Source: Hyphomonadaceae bacterium UBA2389
GTDB taxonomy: Bacteria > Pseudomonadota > Alphaproteobacteria > Caulobacterales > Aquidulcibacteraceae
Assembly (NCBI GenBank): GCA_002343395.1
Contig: DDSN01000037.1
Location: forward strand, 1-28,509
Direction of reading: 5' to 3'
Length of the DNA: 28,509 nucleotides
The notes beneath the pieces were generated by a model. That model was not told where the DNA came from. It worked only from the letters and a program-made list of their open reading frames with translations, and did no database searches. Below, in pieces: positions 1 through 6,659 of this stretch. Within the stretch, counting starts at the first letter, position 1. Each line of letters starts with the position of its first letter. A program made the translations under genes and the position numbers.

Positions 1-869
1 TCGAGCATGGCCTTGCGGCGATCGCCGAAGCCCGGCGCCTTCACCGCTGCGACCTTCAGGCCGCCGCGCAGCTTGTTCACCACCAGCGTGGCGAGCGCTT
101 CGCCTTCAACGTCTTCAGCGATGATGAGCAGCGGGCGCTGGCTCTGCACGATGGCTTCGAGGATCGGCAGCATCGGCTGCAGAGAAGAGAGCTTCTTCTC
201 GAACAGCAGGATCATCGGATCGTCGAGCGTCGCTTCCATCTTGTCGGCGTTGGTGATGAAGTACGGCGAGAGATAGCCGCGGTCGAATTGCATCCCTTCC
301 ACGACGTCGAGTTCGGTTTCGAGTGACTTGGCTTCTTCAACCGTGATCACGCCTTCGTTGCCGACCTTCGCCATCGCATCGGCGAGGAATTTGCCGATAT
401 CGCTGTCGCCGTTGGCCGAGATCGTGCCGACCTGGGCGATTTCTTCCGAGCCCTTCACCTTGCGCGAGCGGCTCTTCAGATCCTCGACGATTGCGGTCAC
501 CGCCTTGTCCACGCCGCGGCGCAGGTCCATCGGGTTGCGACCCGACGCCACCGCCTTCATGCCTTCGCGAACGATGGCTTGAGCGAGAACGGTCGCCGTC
601 GTCGTGCCGTCGCCGGCTTCGTCGTTGGTCTTGGACGCAACTTCACGAATGAGCTGCGCGCCCATGTTCATGAACTTGTCTTCGAGTTCGATTTCCTTGG
701 CGACGGTGACGCCGTCCTTCGTGGTGCGCGGCGCGCCGAAAGACTTCTCGATGACGACATTGCGGCCCTTGGGGCCCAAGGTGACCTTCACCGCGTTGGC
801 CAGGATGTCGACGCCGGCAAGCATGCGCTCGCGCGCGTCGGCGCCGAAATTGACTACTTTAGCTGCCAT
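1..869 (-). CDS. groEL: Chaperonin GroEL (60 kDa subunit), C-terminus cut by window edge
   Basis: ATP-driven chaperonin that folds cytosolic proteins inside a double heptameric ring capped by GroES. The minus strand encodes 289 codons from ATG at 869-867, beginning MAAKVVNFGADARERMLAGV, the usual GroEL start. Conserved N-terminal equatorial features are visible: the TLGPKGRNVV segment, the DGDGTTT-type ATP-binding loop (here as EAGDGTTTATVLAQAIV), and then apical-domain sequence reaching QFDRGYLSPYF and the REAMLE-like region at the edge. About half of the ~545-residue family length is present; the rest lies beyond base 1. It follows groES with a 107-bp spacer and is probably co-transcribed from the CIRCE-controlled promoter. 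Identification is certain; only the missing C-terminus is unknown. Confidence 0.97.
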   Translation of the reverse strand, partial: MAAKVVNFGADARERMLAGVDILANAVKVTLGPKGRNVVIEKSFGAPRTTKDGVTVAKEIELEDKFMNMGAQLIREVASKTNDEAGDGTTTATVLAQAIVREGMKAVASGRNPMDLRRGVDKAVTAIVEDLKSRSRKVKGSEEIAQVGTISANGDSDIGKFLADAMAKVGNEGVITVEEAKSLETELDVVEGMQFDRGYLSPYFITNADKMEATLDDPMILLFEKKLSSLQPMLPILEAIVQSQRPLLIIAEDVEGEALATLVVNKLRGGLKVAAVKAPGFGDRRKAML

Positions 870-905
870 TGGATTGCTTCCTTTGATTGTGGGGAAGAAG
901 TCATT

Positions 906-970
906 GGTCAGTAGTGTCAGTGGGAGTCAGGCGCGTCGCGCTGCTGACTACTGACTATTGCTACTGACTG
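906..970 (-). repeat. Heptamer-like repeats forming a hairpin between groES and groEL
   Basis: On the plus strand 944-970 reads as CTGACTA, CTGACTA, TTGCTA, CTGACTG, a degenerate heptamer tract. Bases 907-914 (GTCAGTAG) are the exact reverse complement of 948-955, and 917-920 pair with 944-947, so the groES-groEL spacer RNA can fold into a long imperfect stem enclosing a GC-rich loop. The groESL transcript of Agrobacterium tumefaciens has been reported to be cleaved between the two genes at a structured spacer; the same role here is inference. Confidence 0.6.
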
Positions 971-976
971 CCGCCG

Positions 977-1294
977 TCAGGCGGCTTCCTTCTTCGATTT
1001 CTTGGTTTCGATGACGCCCATGATGTCGGACTCCTTCATGATCAGGAGGTCCTCGCCGTCGATCTTCACTTCCGTGCCCGACCATTTGCCGAACAGGACG
1101 CGGTCGCCGACCTTCACATCGAGCTTGATGTACTCGCCGTCTTCGTCGCGGGCGCCGGGGCCGACGGCGACGATCTCGCCTTCTTGGGGTTTTTCCTGAG
1201 CGGTATCCGGGATGATGATCCCGCCCTTGGTCTTTTCCTCTTCCTTAACGCGCTTCACGACCACGCGGTCGTGCAAAGGACGAAAGCTCGCCAC
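977..1294 (-). CDS. groES: Co-chaperonin GroES (10 kDa subunit)
   Basis: Heptameric lid that caps the GroEL folding chamber. The product is 105 residues, beginning (M)ASFRPLHDRVVVKRVKEEE, with the mobile loop KTKGGIIIPDTAQEKPQEG and the roof/β-barrel segment VLFGKWSGTEVKIDGEDLLI, which match GroES along its whole length. I place the start at GTG 1294-1292 because a strong AAGGAG ribosome site sits 8 nt upstream and family homology begins there. A 20-residue extension to an ATG at 1354 is possible in frame but would run through the CIRCE operator and lacks family similarity. The C-terminal KKSKKEAA tail is a few residues longer than in the E. coli protein. It is the first gene of the groESL operon. 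Confidence 0.96.
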   Translation of the reverse strand: MASFRPLHDRVVVKRVKEEEKTKGGIIIPDTAQEKPQEGEIVAVGPGARDEDGEYIKLDVKVGDRVLFGKWSGTEVKIDGEDLLIMKESDIMGVIETKKSKKEAA

Positions 1295-1302
1295 GATTGC
1301 AA

Positions 1303-1308
1303 CTCCTT
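1303..1308 (-). promoter_or_regulatory. Shine-Dalgarno site that fixes the groES GTG start
   Basis: The minus strand reads AAGGAG here, 8 nt before GTG at 1294. It favours the short GroES form over the upstream ATG at 1354. Confidence 0.8.
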
Positions 1309-1340
1309 GGTTTAAAAGGTCTTTTTTCAAGCGGCCGAAA

Positions 1341-1367
1341 TTGGCACTCGCCATGACCGATTGCTAA
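1341..1367. promoter_or_regulatory. CIRCE operator (HrcA binding site) of groESL
   Basis: The plus strand reads TTGGCACTC, nine spacer bases, then GATTGCTAA. The CIRCE consensus is TTAGCACTC-N9-GAGTGCTAA, so each half-site has one mismatch and the 9-bp spacing is exact. It lies just downstream of the predicted promoter and upstream of groES, the classic position for HrcA repression. The hrcA gene itself is not in the window. Confidence 0.92.
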
Positions 1368-1374
1368 CGGGCGG

Positions 1375-1403
1375 CATGTAGGAGGGAGCGCAGGCTGCGT
1401 CAA
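1375..1403 (-). promoter_or_regulatory. Predicted groESL promoter
   Basis: On the minus strand TTGACG (1403-1398), a 17-bp spacer and TACATG (1380-1375) form a housekeeping-type -35/-10 pair. The CIRCE element starts 7 bp further on, so the predicted transcript would start at or in the operator. The -10 is weak. A separate sigma-32 promoter was not recognised. Confidence 0.6.
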
Positions 1404-1418
1404 CACCTTGGCGACCAA

Positions 1419-1451
1419 GAAAAAGGCCGCCTCGCTCACGCGAGACGGCCT
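1419..1451 (-). terminator. Rho-independent terminator after the RcnB-like gene
   Basis: The arms 1424-1435 and 1440-1451 pair over 12 positions with one mismatch around a TCAC loop. On the minus strand the stem is followed by a short T run. It separates the RcnB-like gene from the groESL promoter. Confidence 0.85.
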
Positions 1452-1475
1452 CCTCTTTCGCCCCTCTAGACGCGC

Positions 1476-2570
1476 TCAGTGGTAATAGAGCGCATCGAGG
1501 ATGATGCCTGTGGCCAACGAGATCAGCAGGATGTCGCGATCGACCACGATGTAGCGGCAGCCATAGGGGGCTGGCGGCAGGCGCCAGTAGAGGTCCCAAG
1601 GCAGCGGCTCCCACCAAATCCAGTCCGGCAGATACTCGCCTACGCGCCAATCACGGTACGGGCGTCGCCAGCCATCGTATCCCCACCAATAGTAATTGTG
1701 GCCCCAATAGCTGCGAAGAATCTGGGCGTAGCCGTAGTCGAAGTAGAAGCCATGCCGAATGCCGCGCCAGTCGCGGTATCTCGGCCGATCAAAATCGCGG
1801 TGCGTATGCCGCCACCGCGACCATCGGTTGTCGTTCCGGTTCCAGTCCCAATCGCGCCAATCGCGTCCGCGATCATCGTGGCGCCAGTCTCTATGATGGC
1901 GGCCGTCCCGATCCCGATGGTCATTGTCCCAATCGCCACGGCGGCGATGGTCGTTGTCCCAATCGCGCCGGTCGCGGTCGCCGTCATGCGATCCGCGTCC
2001 GTCGCCCGGACGGTTCCAGTCTTGCGGCCGGCGGTCGCCACCGCCGATCCCTGGACCGTTCCAGTCGCGTCGGCGGGCGTTGTCGTCACCGCCGCCTGGA
2101 CCTTGCGGGCCATTCCAGTCGCGTCGGCGGGCGTTGTCGTCACCGCCGCCTGGACCTTGCGGGCCGTTCCAGTCGCGTCGGCGGGCGTTGTCGTCACCGC
2201 CGCCCGGCCCTTGCGGGCCGTTCCAGTCGCGTCGGCGGGCGTTGTCATCGCCACCGCCCGGCCCTTGCGGGCCCCGGCCGTTCCACTCAGGTGGCGGGCC
2301 CGGGTTCGGATTTCGCGGCTGATTGCCTTCATCGCCACGGCGACGCTCGCCGTCGTTTTGAGGGTCGCGCCTTCCGGACCACTCGCGGTTCGCGTTGCCG
2401 CCGCCGTTATTGTTGTTTTGATCGCTGCTGTTCTCGCCGCGGCGTCGTTCACCGCGATCTTCTTGCTGATCGTGTTGACGGCCGATTCCGCGTTGCGCAA
2501 AGGCCGGTGTTGTCGCCAAGGCCAGCACGCTCGCGGCAGCGGCGGCCGCCAAGAGGGTCTTTTTCATCAT
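1476..2570 (-). CDS. Secreted RcnB-family protein with Arg/Asp/Gly-rich tandem repeats
   Basis: The predicted exported protein has 364 residues. A Sec signal peptide (MKKTLLAAAAAASVLALATT, cleavage near AFA-Q) is followed by a long low-complexity, probably disordered region rich in Arg, Asp, Gly, Asn and Trp. That region holds four perfect or near-perfect copies of the 18-residue unit GPQGPGGGDDNARRRDWN. The last ~60 residues (RVGEYLPDWIWWEP ... RLPPAPYGCRYIVVDRDILLISLATGIILDALYYH) fit the RcnB-type C-terminal domain. E. coli RcnB is a periplasmic protein of nickel/cobalt homeostasis; alphaproteobacterial members are widespread and mostly uncharacterised, so metal involvement here is inference. 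The ribosome site GGAG fits either of the two tandem ATG codons (2570 or 2567). The middle region is much longer than in E. coli RcnB. Confidence 0.8.
   Translation of the reverse strand: MMKKTLLAAAAAASVLALATTPAFAQRGIGRQHDQQEDRGERRRGENSSDQNNNNGGGNANREWSGRRDPQNDGERRRGDEGNQPRNPNPGPPPEWNGRGPQGPGGGDDNARRRDWNGPQGPGGGDDNARRRDWNGPQGPGGGDDNARRRDWNGPQGPGGGDDNARRRDWNGPGIGGGDRRPQDWNRPGDGRGSHDGDRDRRDWDNDHRRRGDWDNDHRDRDGRHHRDWRHDDRGRDWRDWDWNRNDNRWSRWRHTHRDFDRPRYRDWRGIRHGFYFDYGYAQILRSYWGHNYYWWGYDGWRRPYRDWRVGEYLPDWIWWEPLPWDLYWRLPPAPYGCRYIVVDRDILLISLATGIILDALYYH
2059..2274 (-). repeat. Four 54-bp tandem repeats inside the RcnB-like gene
   Basis: Copies begin at 2059, 2113, 2167 and 2221, spaced exactly 54 bp apart, and each encodes one 18-residue unit. 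Copies differ at only a few bases, which indicates recent expansion or homogenisation. Degenerate partial units flank both ends. Copy number should be prone to slippage. Confidence 0.93.
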
Positions 2571-2608
2571 GAGGCTCCCGTGTGCGCCGTCGAGCGCACC
2601 CTCGCGAC

Positions 2609-2657
2609 CTGAACACTCGCGCGCGGCGGCTGAACACCAGCTGAATCAGCTGTTCAG
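2609..2657. promoter_or_regulatory. Phased CTGAA half-sites upstream of the RcnB-like gene
   Basis: CTGAAC occurs at 2609-2614 and 2630-2635, CTGAAT at 2641-2646, and the inverted form GTTCAG at 2652-2657. The first three start 21 and then 11 bp apart, close to whole helical turns, like the direct half-sites of OmpR-type response regulators. The cluster overlaps the end of the TetR gene and lies 39-87 bp before the RcnB-like start. The regulator is unknown; this is inference from spacing. Confidence 0.4.
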
Positions 2658-3283
2658 GCGCGGCGGCGCGTCAGGAATTCCACAGCGCCCGCGACATGGG
2701 CGCGAAGATCGACGTCGGAGAGTTGATATTGATCGTCGATCATGGCGCGGAAGTGGTGTCGGCTTCGCAAGAGCTCCAGGAAGAAAGAGGCGGAGACCTC
2801 GGCGTCTTCGACGGTCAGTCCCGCCGCGCGCATGTGATCGGCCACTACATGGCGAACGCGTTCGCCCCCGGACGAGATGTACTTCAGGGCGGAATCCGGG
2901 AACTTCCGCCCCTCACTAATCACCAACCGGAAGAAGGCGCGGTTCTCCCGCGTCAGAATGGCGCGCAAGAACTTCTCGCCAATCGCGCGCAAGCCCGCCT
3001 CGACGCCAAGGTGTTTTACGCAGTCGGGCGTCATAGCCGCCAACATGCGCTCGTGCTGATCCTGAAGCACCGCGAGGAATAAGCCCTCCTTGTTGCCAAA
3101 TTGGGCGTAAAGCGTCGCCAGCGACCCGCCAGCGCGGCGCACGACATCGTTCACACTGGAGGCTTCATAACCCTGTTCCAGGAACACCGCGCGCGCTGCT
3201 TCGAGAAAGGCGGCGCGCCGAGCGACGCCGCGATCGGCGAGGGGGGCCTCAAGCCTCGGATTAAGCCCTTGCGGCGTTGACAC
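2654..3283 (-). CDS. TetR/AcrR-family transcriptional repressor
   Basis: The 209-residue regulator has the TetR DNA-binding head at about residues 22-70: AAFLEAARAVFLEQGYEASS, then the helix-turn-helix VNDVVRRAGGSLATLYAQFG and NKEGLF. The all-helical C-terminal ligand domain (about 80-205) contains FLRAILTRENRAFFRLVISE, which resembles the AefR-like C-terminal group. The start is GTG at 3283, with AAGGAA a few bases upstream. It is divergent from the EmrA/EmrB efflux pair, and an imperfect palindrome sits in the 105-bp gap, so it is most likely the local repressor of the pump, released by a pump substrate. The ligand cannot be told from the sequence. Confidence 0.92.
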   Translation of the reverse strand: MSTPQGLNPRLEAPLADRGVARRAAFLEAARAVFLEQGYEASSVNDVVRRAGGSLATLYAQFGNKEGLFLAVLQDQHERMLAAMTPDCVKHLGVEAGLRAIGEKFLRAILTRENRAFFRLVISEGRKFPDSALKYISSGGERVRHVVADHMRAAGLTVEDAEVSASFFLELLRSRHHFRAMIDDQYQLSDVDLRAHVAGAVEFLTRRRA

Positions 3284-3336
3284 GGTTCCTTACCTGCACG
3301 CGGCCTAGCACGGGTCAGCATGCCGCATCCTGGGTC

Positions 3337-3364
3337 TTGATTAAAGCGTAACGATCATTACACT
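3337..3364 (+). promoter_or_regulatory. Efflux operon promoter with embedded TetR-type operator
   Basis: TTGATT (3337-3342), a 16-bp spacer and TACACT (3359-3364) form a plausible promoter for the emrA-like gene. The spacer region carries GTAACGATCATTAC (3348-3361), a palindrome matching at 12 of 14 positions. A dimeric repressor bound there would block RNA polymerase directly. The likely protein is the divergent TetR regulator. Confidence 0.55.
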
Positions 3365-3388
3365 AGACGGCGCGTAGGATTAGGTCAA

Positions 3389-4360
3389 ATGCCAGACGGC
3401 GCCGGATTTCAACAAAGCATCGCCAGCGCCAAGGGACGGCTGAGCGGCATGGCGCGGAAGGTCGGACGCCGAAACCTGACGATGGTCGCCGCCCTCGGGG
3501 TCGGCGTCGCCGCTGCGATGTTCGGGTTCAATTGGTTCGTCGACGGGCGTTTTCGGGTTTCAACCGACAACGCTTATGTGCGCGCCGACATCTCGCACAT
3601 TTCGGCGCTTGTTGAGGGCTATGTGAGCGCCGTGCCTGCGGCCGACAATCAGCCTGTCGCTGTCAGCGATACCTTGGTCGTGATCGAGCCGTCGGAATAC
3701 GAGGCTCGGGTCGCGGCCGCCCGCGCCGCTCTTGCGCAAGCAAATGGCGCGCTCGCAGCGGAACGCGCGGACAGCGCTTGGGCGGCGGCTGAAGTGCGCC
3801 GCTACCAGCCCTTGGCGGAGCGCGGGTTGTTGTCACCCGCGCGCATGCAGCAATTGCGTATTCAAGCGCAACAAGCAGGCGGGGGCGCGCAGGCGGCGGT
3901 GGCGGGCGTAGCCGCGGCGCGCGCGCAACTCCAAGCCGCGGAACTCGACTTGGCGCACACCACCATCCGCGCGCCGATTGCCGGCGTGATTGGCGACAGG
4001 CAAGTGCAAGTCGGTCAGCTGGTGCGTCCGGGAACGCCGCTGATGTCTATTGTGCCGCTGCAGTCGGTGTATGTCGTCGCCAACTTCAAGGAAACGCAGA
4101 TTGAGCGCTTTCGCGCTGGGCAACGCGTGACGATCAGGCCCGATGTCGCTGATGGATTGCGGCTGATCGGCGTTGTCGACTCTCTCGCGCCAGCGTCGGG
4201 AACGGAGTTCTCGATCATTCCGACGGATACGGCGACGGGAAATTTCACCAAGATCGTGCAGCGCGTTCCCGTGCGCATTCGCCTGGAACCGAACCAGGAA
4301 GGGCTTGGCCTGCTGCGCCCCGGCCTGTCGGTTCACGTCACAGTTGACACCCGTCCATGA
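3389..4360 (+). CDS. emrA: EmrA/HlyD-family membrane fusion protein (periplasmic adaptor)
   Basis: The 323-residue adaptor links an inner-membrane exporter to an outer-membrane channel. It has a short cytoplasmic N-terminus, one membrane helix at about residues 30-50, and a first barrel/lipoyl half around VSTDNAYVRADISHISALVEG and VVIEPSEYEARVAAA. An Ala/Gln/Arg-rich α-helical hairpin spans about 110-195, followed by the second lipoyl half (LAHTTIRAPIAGVIGDRQVQ, VGQLVRPGTPLMSIVPL) and a β-barrel domain (VVANFKETQIERFRAGQRV). STDNAYVRAD and NFKETQ are typical of the EmrA subgroup. The downstream MFS gene overlaps its stop by 4 bp (ATGA), so the two are translationally coupled. No TolC-type gene is in the window, so the outer-membrane partner must be elsewhere. 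Confidence 0.93.
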   Translation: MPDGAGFQQSIASAKGRLSGMARKVGRRNLTMVAALGVGVAAAMFGFNWFVDGRFRVSTDNAYVRADISHISALVEGYVSAVPAADNQPVAVSDTLVVIEPSEYEARVAAARAALAQANGALAAERADSAWAAAEVRRYQPLAERGLLSPARMQQLRIQAQQAGGGAQAAVAGVAAARAQLQAAELDLAHTTIRAPIAGVIGDRQVQVGQLVRPGTPLMSIVPLQSVYVVANFKETQIERFRAGQRVTIRPDVADGLRLIGVVDSLAPASGTEFSIIPTDTATGNFTKIVQRVPVRIRLEPNQEGLGLLRPGLSVHVTVDTRP

Positions 4361-5946
4361 CGACGCCCGCGCTCGCGGGTGAAGAGGAACCAGCGCCGCC
4401 GCTCATCATCTGGATCGGGTTCGCCGCCATGGTGTTCGGCAACTTCATGGCGATCTTGGACATTCAAATTGTCGCCAGCGCGATCGGATCTATTCAAGCG
4501 GGCGTCAGTGCAAGCCGCGACGAAATCAGTTGGGTGCAGACAGCCTACCTGATCGCCGAGGTGATCGGGATACCGCTGTCTGGATTTCTAGGGAGGGCGC
4601 TCGGTACGCGGCTCCTGTTTTGCCTGTCGGCGCTGAGTTTTTCGCTCTCGAGCCTTTTGTGCGCGTTCTCCTGGGACATTGGCTCGCTCATTGTTTTTCG
4701 CGCGCTGCAGGGTTTTTGCGGAGCGGCGATGATCCCCACGACGATGGCGACGTTGTACCTTGTGTTTCCGCGTCGTCTGCAGATGGTGGGCGGCGCGATC
4801 GTCGGCATGGTGTCGACGCTTGGGCCGACGCTCGGGCCGACCCTGGGCGGGTACGTCGCCGAAGCGCTGGGCTGGCGCGCGCTGTTCTGGATCAATCTGC
4901 TTCCCGGTTTGATTATTACGGTCGTGGCGTGGAGAGCGATGGAGCGTCTCGGCGAAGGCGACCACAGCCTGCTGCGAAAAATTGACGGCCTTGGGCTCGT
5001 GGGATTGGCGGCGTTCCTCGGCGCGGCGGAGTACGTGTTGGAGGAGGGTCCCGCAGCCGAGTGGTTCGCCTCGAGCGAAATCGTGTCCTGGACCTTGGTG
5101 AGCGGCGTCGGCGCCGCGATCTTCTTTTGGCGCGCTTTCAGTGTCGAGACGCCTATCGTGGACCTACGCCCGTTCCGCACGCCGACGTTCGCGGTGGGCG
5201 CCGCGCTCGGATTTATTGTCGGCTTAAGCCTGTTCAGCACGGTGTTTCTCACGCCGCTCTTTCTCGGTTCTGTGCGCGGCTACAGTGCGCTCCAAATCGG
5301 CGAGACCATGTTCGTTCAGGGGCTCACCATGTTCGTGGCGGGGCCGATCCTCGGGGGCATTGGGCGGCGTTTGCAGGACACGCGTGTCTTTGGCGGAATT
5401 GGCTTTTTGCTGGTGGCGCTTGGCTCTCTGACGCAAGCGCATCTCACCGCGCAAGCGGGCTTTTGGGAGCTTCTCTGGCCGCAGATCTTCCGCGGCATTG
5501 GTCTGATCATGACCTTCTCCGCGGTGATGCAGCCGGCGTTGAGTTCGCTGCCGCCTCATCTTGTCCACGCCGGGTCCGGGCTCTTCAACACCATGCGGAA
5601 TCTCGGCGGCGCGTTCGGCATTGCCGCGCTCGCTACGTTGCAGAGCCATGCGTTCGCGCTGCACCGCCAAGAGCTTTACAGCGCCGCCGATCCCGCGAAC
5701 CCGCACGTGCAGGGCATGATCGCGCAGATGCAGGCTTACCTGGCGCAGACCGGCGCTCCCGAGCCTGAGCGCCAGGCGCTGATGCAATACGCTGCGATGT
5801 TGGACCGCGAGGCGCTGGTCATGACGTTCAACGACCAGTTCCTGTTCCTGGCTATTGTTGTCGCGGCGTCGACGATTTCGATGGCCTTCCTGAAACCTGG
5901 ACGCGCTGCTCCAAAACTATCGCCTGAACTGGCGTCCGCCCACTGA
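4357..5946 (+). CDS. emrB: DHA2-family (EmrB-type) MFS drug/proton antiporter
   Basis: The 529-residue inner-membrane exporter has about 14 hydrophobic segments, the length and topology of the 14-TM DHA2 family. Visible family signs are NFMAILDIQIVASAIGSIQA in TM1, WVQTAYLIAEVIGIPLSGFL with motif A (GFLGRALGTRLLF), the ALQGFCGAAMIPTTMA segment, and the antiporter motif C as GPTLGPTLGGY in TM5. It is expected to expel hydrophobic drugs, dyes or uncouplers in exchange for protons, together with the adaptor encoded just upstream (ATGA overlap). It ends 7 bp before the convergent glutathione peroxidase gene, with no obvious terminator between them. The substrate range cannot be deduced. Confidence 0.94.
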   Translation: MTTPALAGEEEPAPPLIIWIGFAAMVFGNFMAILDIQIVASAIGSIQAGVSASRDEISWVQTAYLIAEVIGIPLSGFLGRALGTRLLFCLSALSFSLSSLLCAFSWDIGSLIVFRALQGFCGAAMIPTTMATLYLVFPRRLQMVGGAIVGMVSTLGPTLGPTLGGYVAEALGWRALFWINLLPGLIITVVAWRAMERLGEGDHSLLRKIDGLGLVGLAAFLGAAEYVLEEGPAAEWFASSEIVSWTLVSGVGAAIFFWRAFSVETPIVDLRPFRTPTFAVGAALGFIVGLSLFSTVFLTPLFLGSVRGYSALQIGETMFVQGLTMFVAGPILGGIGRRLQDTRVFGGIGFLLVALGSLTQAHLTAQAGFWELLWPQIFRGIGLIMTFSAVMQPALSSLPPHLVHAGSGLFNTMRNLGGAFGIAALATLQSHAFALHRQELYSAADPANPHVQGMIAQMQAYLAQTGAPEPERQALMQYAAMLDREALVMTFNDQFLFLAIVVAASTISMAFLKPGRAAPKLSPELASAH

Positions 5947-5953
5947 CGCGCCT

Positions 5954-6442
5954 TCAGGCCGCCAACGCCTTGTTGATGGCGTCGAGCATGTCAGGGCCCA
6001 AGGGCGCGGCCTTCGGCGGAAACGTTTCGGCGAGCACGCCATCCTTGCCGATGAGATACTTGTGGAAGTTCCAGCGCGGCAGCGCGCTCTCGCCCAGCTC
6101 GTCGGCCACCCATTTGTAGAATGGGTGCCGCTTGTCTTTCGCCACGATGTCGACCTTGCCCGCCATTGGGAAAGTGACGTGGTAGGAATTATCGCAGAAT
6201 TCGCGGATGTCTTTCTCCGCGCCCGGCTCCTGATGGCCAAAGTCGTTGCAAGGCACGCCAATCACGACCAGGCCCTTGGCGGTCTTGGCCTCGTAGAGCG
6301 CCTCGAGTTCGCGGTATTGCGGCGTGAACCCGCACGCGCTCGCGACGTTCACGATCAGAACGGCTTTGCCGCTGAAGTCACGGAGATTGATTTCTCCGGG
6401 TTCTCCGAGTTTGGCGAAGGTAAAGTCGTGGGCGGTGGTCAT
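5954..6442 (-). CDS. Glutathione peroxidase family protein (thiol peroxidase)
   Basis: This peroxidase reduces H2O2 or organic hydroperoxides; bacterial Cys-type members often use thioredoxin rather than glutathione. Counted from ATG 6442, the 162-residue protein has peroxidatic Cys37 in NVASACGFTPQY, Gln71 in PCNDFGHQEPG and Trp124 in RWNFHKYLIGKDG, which complete the catalytic set. A further Cys83 (REFCDNSYHVTFPM) lies where the resolving Cys of thioredoxin-dependent members is found. The start was set by homology (MTTAHDFTF); there is no clear ribosome site there. An in-frame extension to 6562 is possible but looks non-coding. The family is certain, the exact start less so. Confidence 0.92.
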   Translation of the reverse strand: MTTAHDFTFAKLGEPGEINLRDFSGKAVLIVNVASACGFTPQYRELEALYEAKTAKGLVVIGVPCNDFGHQEPGAEKDIREFCDNSYHVTFPMAGKVDIVAKDKRHPFYKWVADELGESALPRWNFHKYLIGKDGVLAETFPPKAAPLGPDMLDAINKALAA

Positions 6443-6659
6443 GAGGAGGGCGCTGTTCTGGCGAGGGGCGGCATTTAGACCTGTTAGGCCCCGAGGGCAA
6501 TGCGGGTAGCGCCACGGCGCGTCCAATGTTACAGCTTGCTCCGTGTTGACCATTCGTCGCATACGCGCGCCTCGAATTTGAGGCCCGGCCCGCGTCGTGA
6601 GCTTTGCTCCGCGGGACCGGGATCGCTAAACCCCCATTCGCTTTGCTGGAGAATGACCC

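Noticed and set aside
1479..2612. Long open frames (377 and 286 residues) on both strands over the RcnB-like gene
   Set aside because: They are by-products of the GC-rich 54-bp repeats and low-complexity codons; translations are Ala/Val/Pro or Thr/Ala runs without a fold or ribosome site. The frame with a signal peptide and RcnB domain is the real one.
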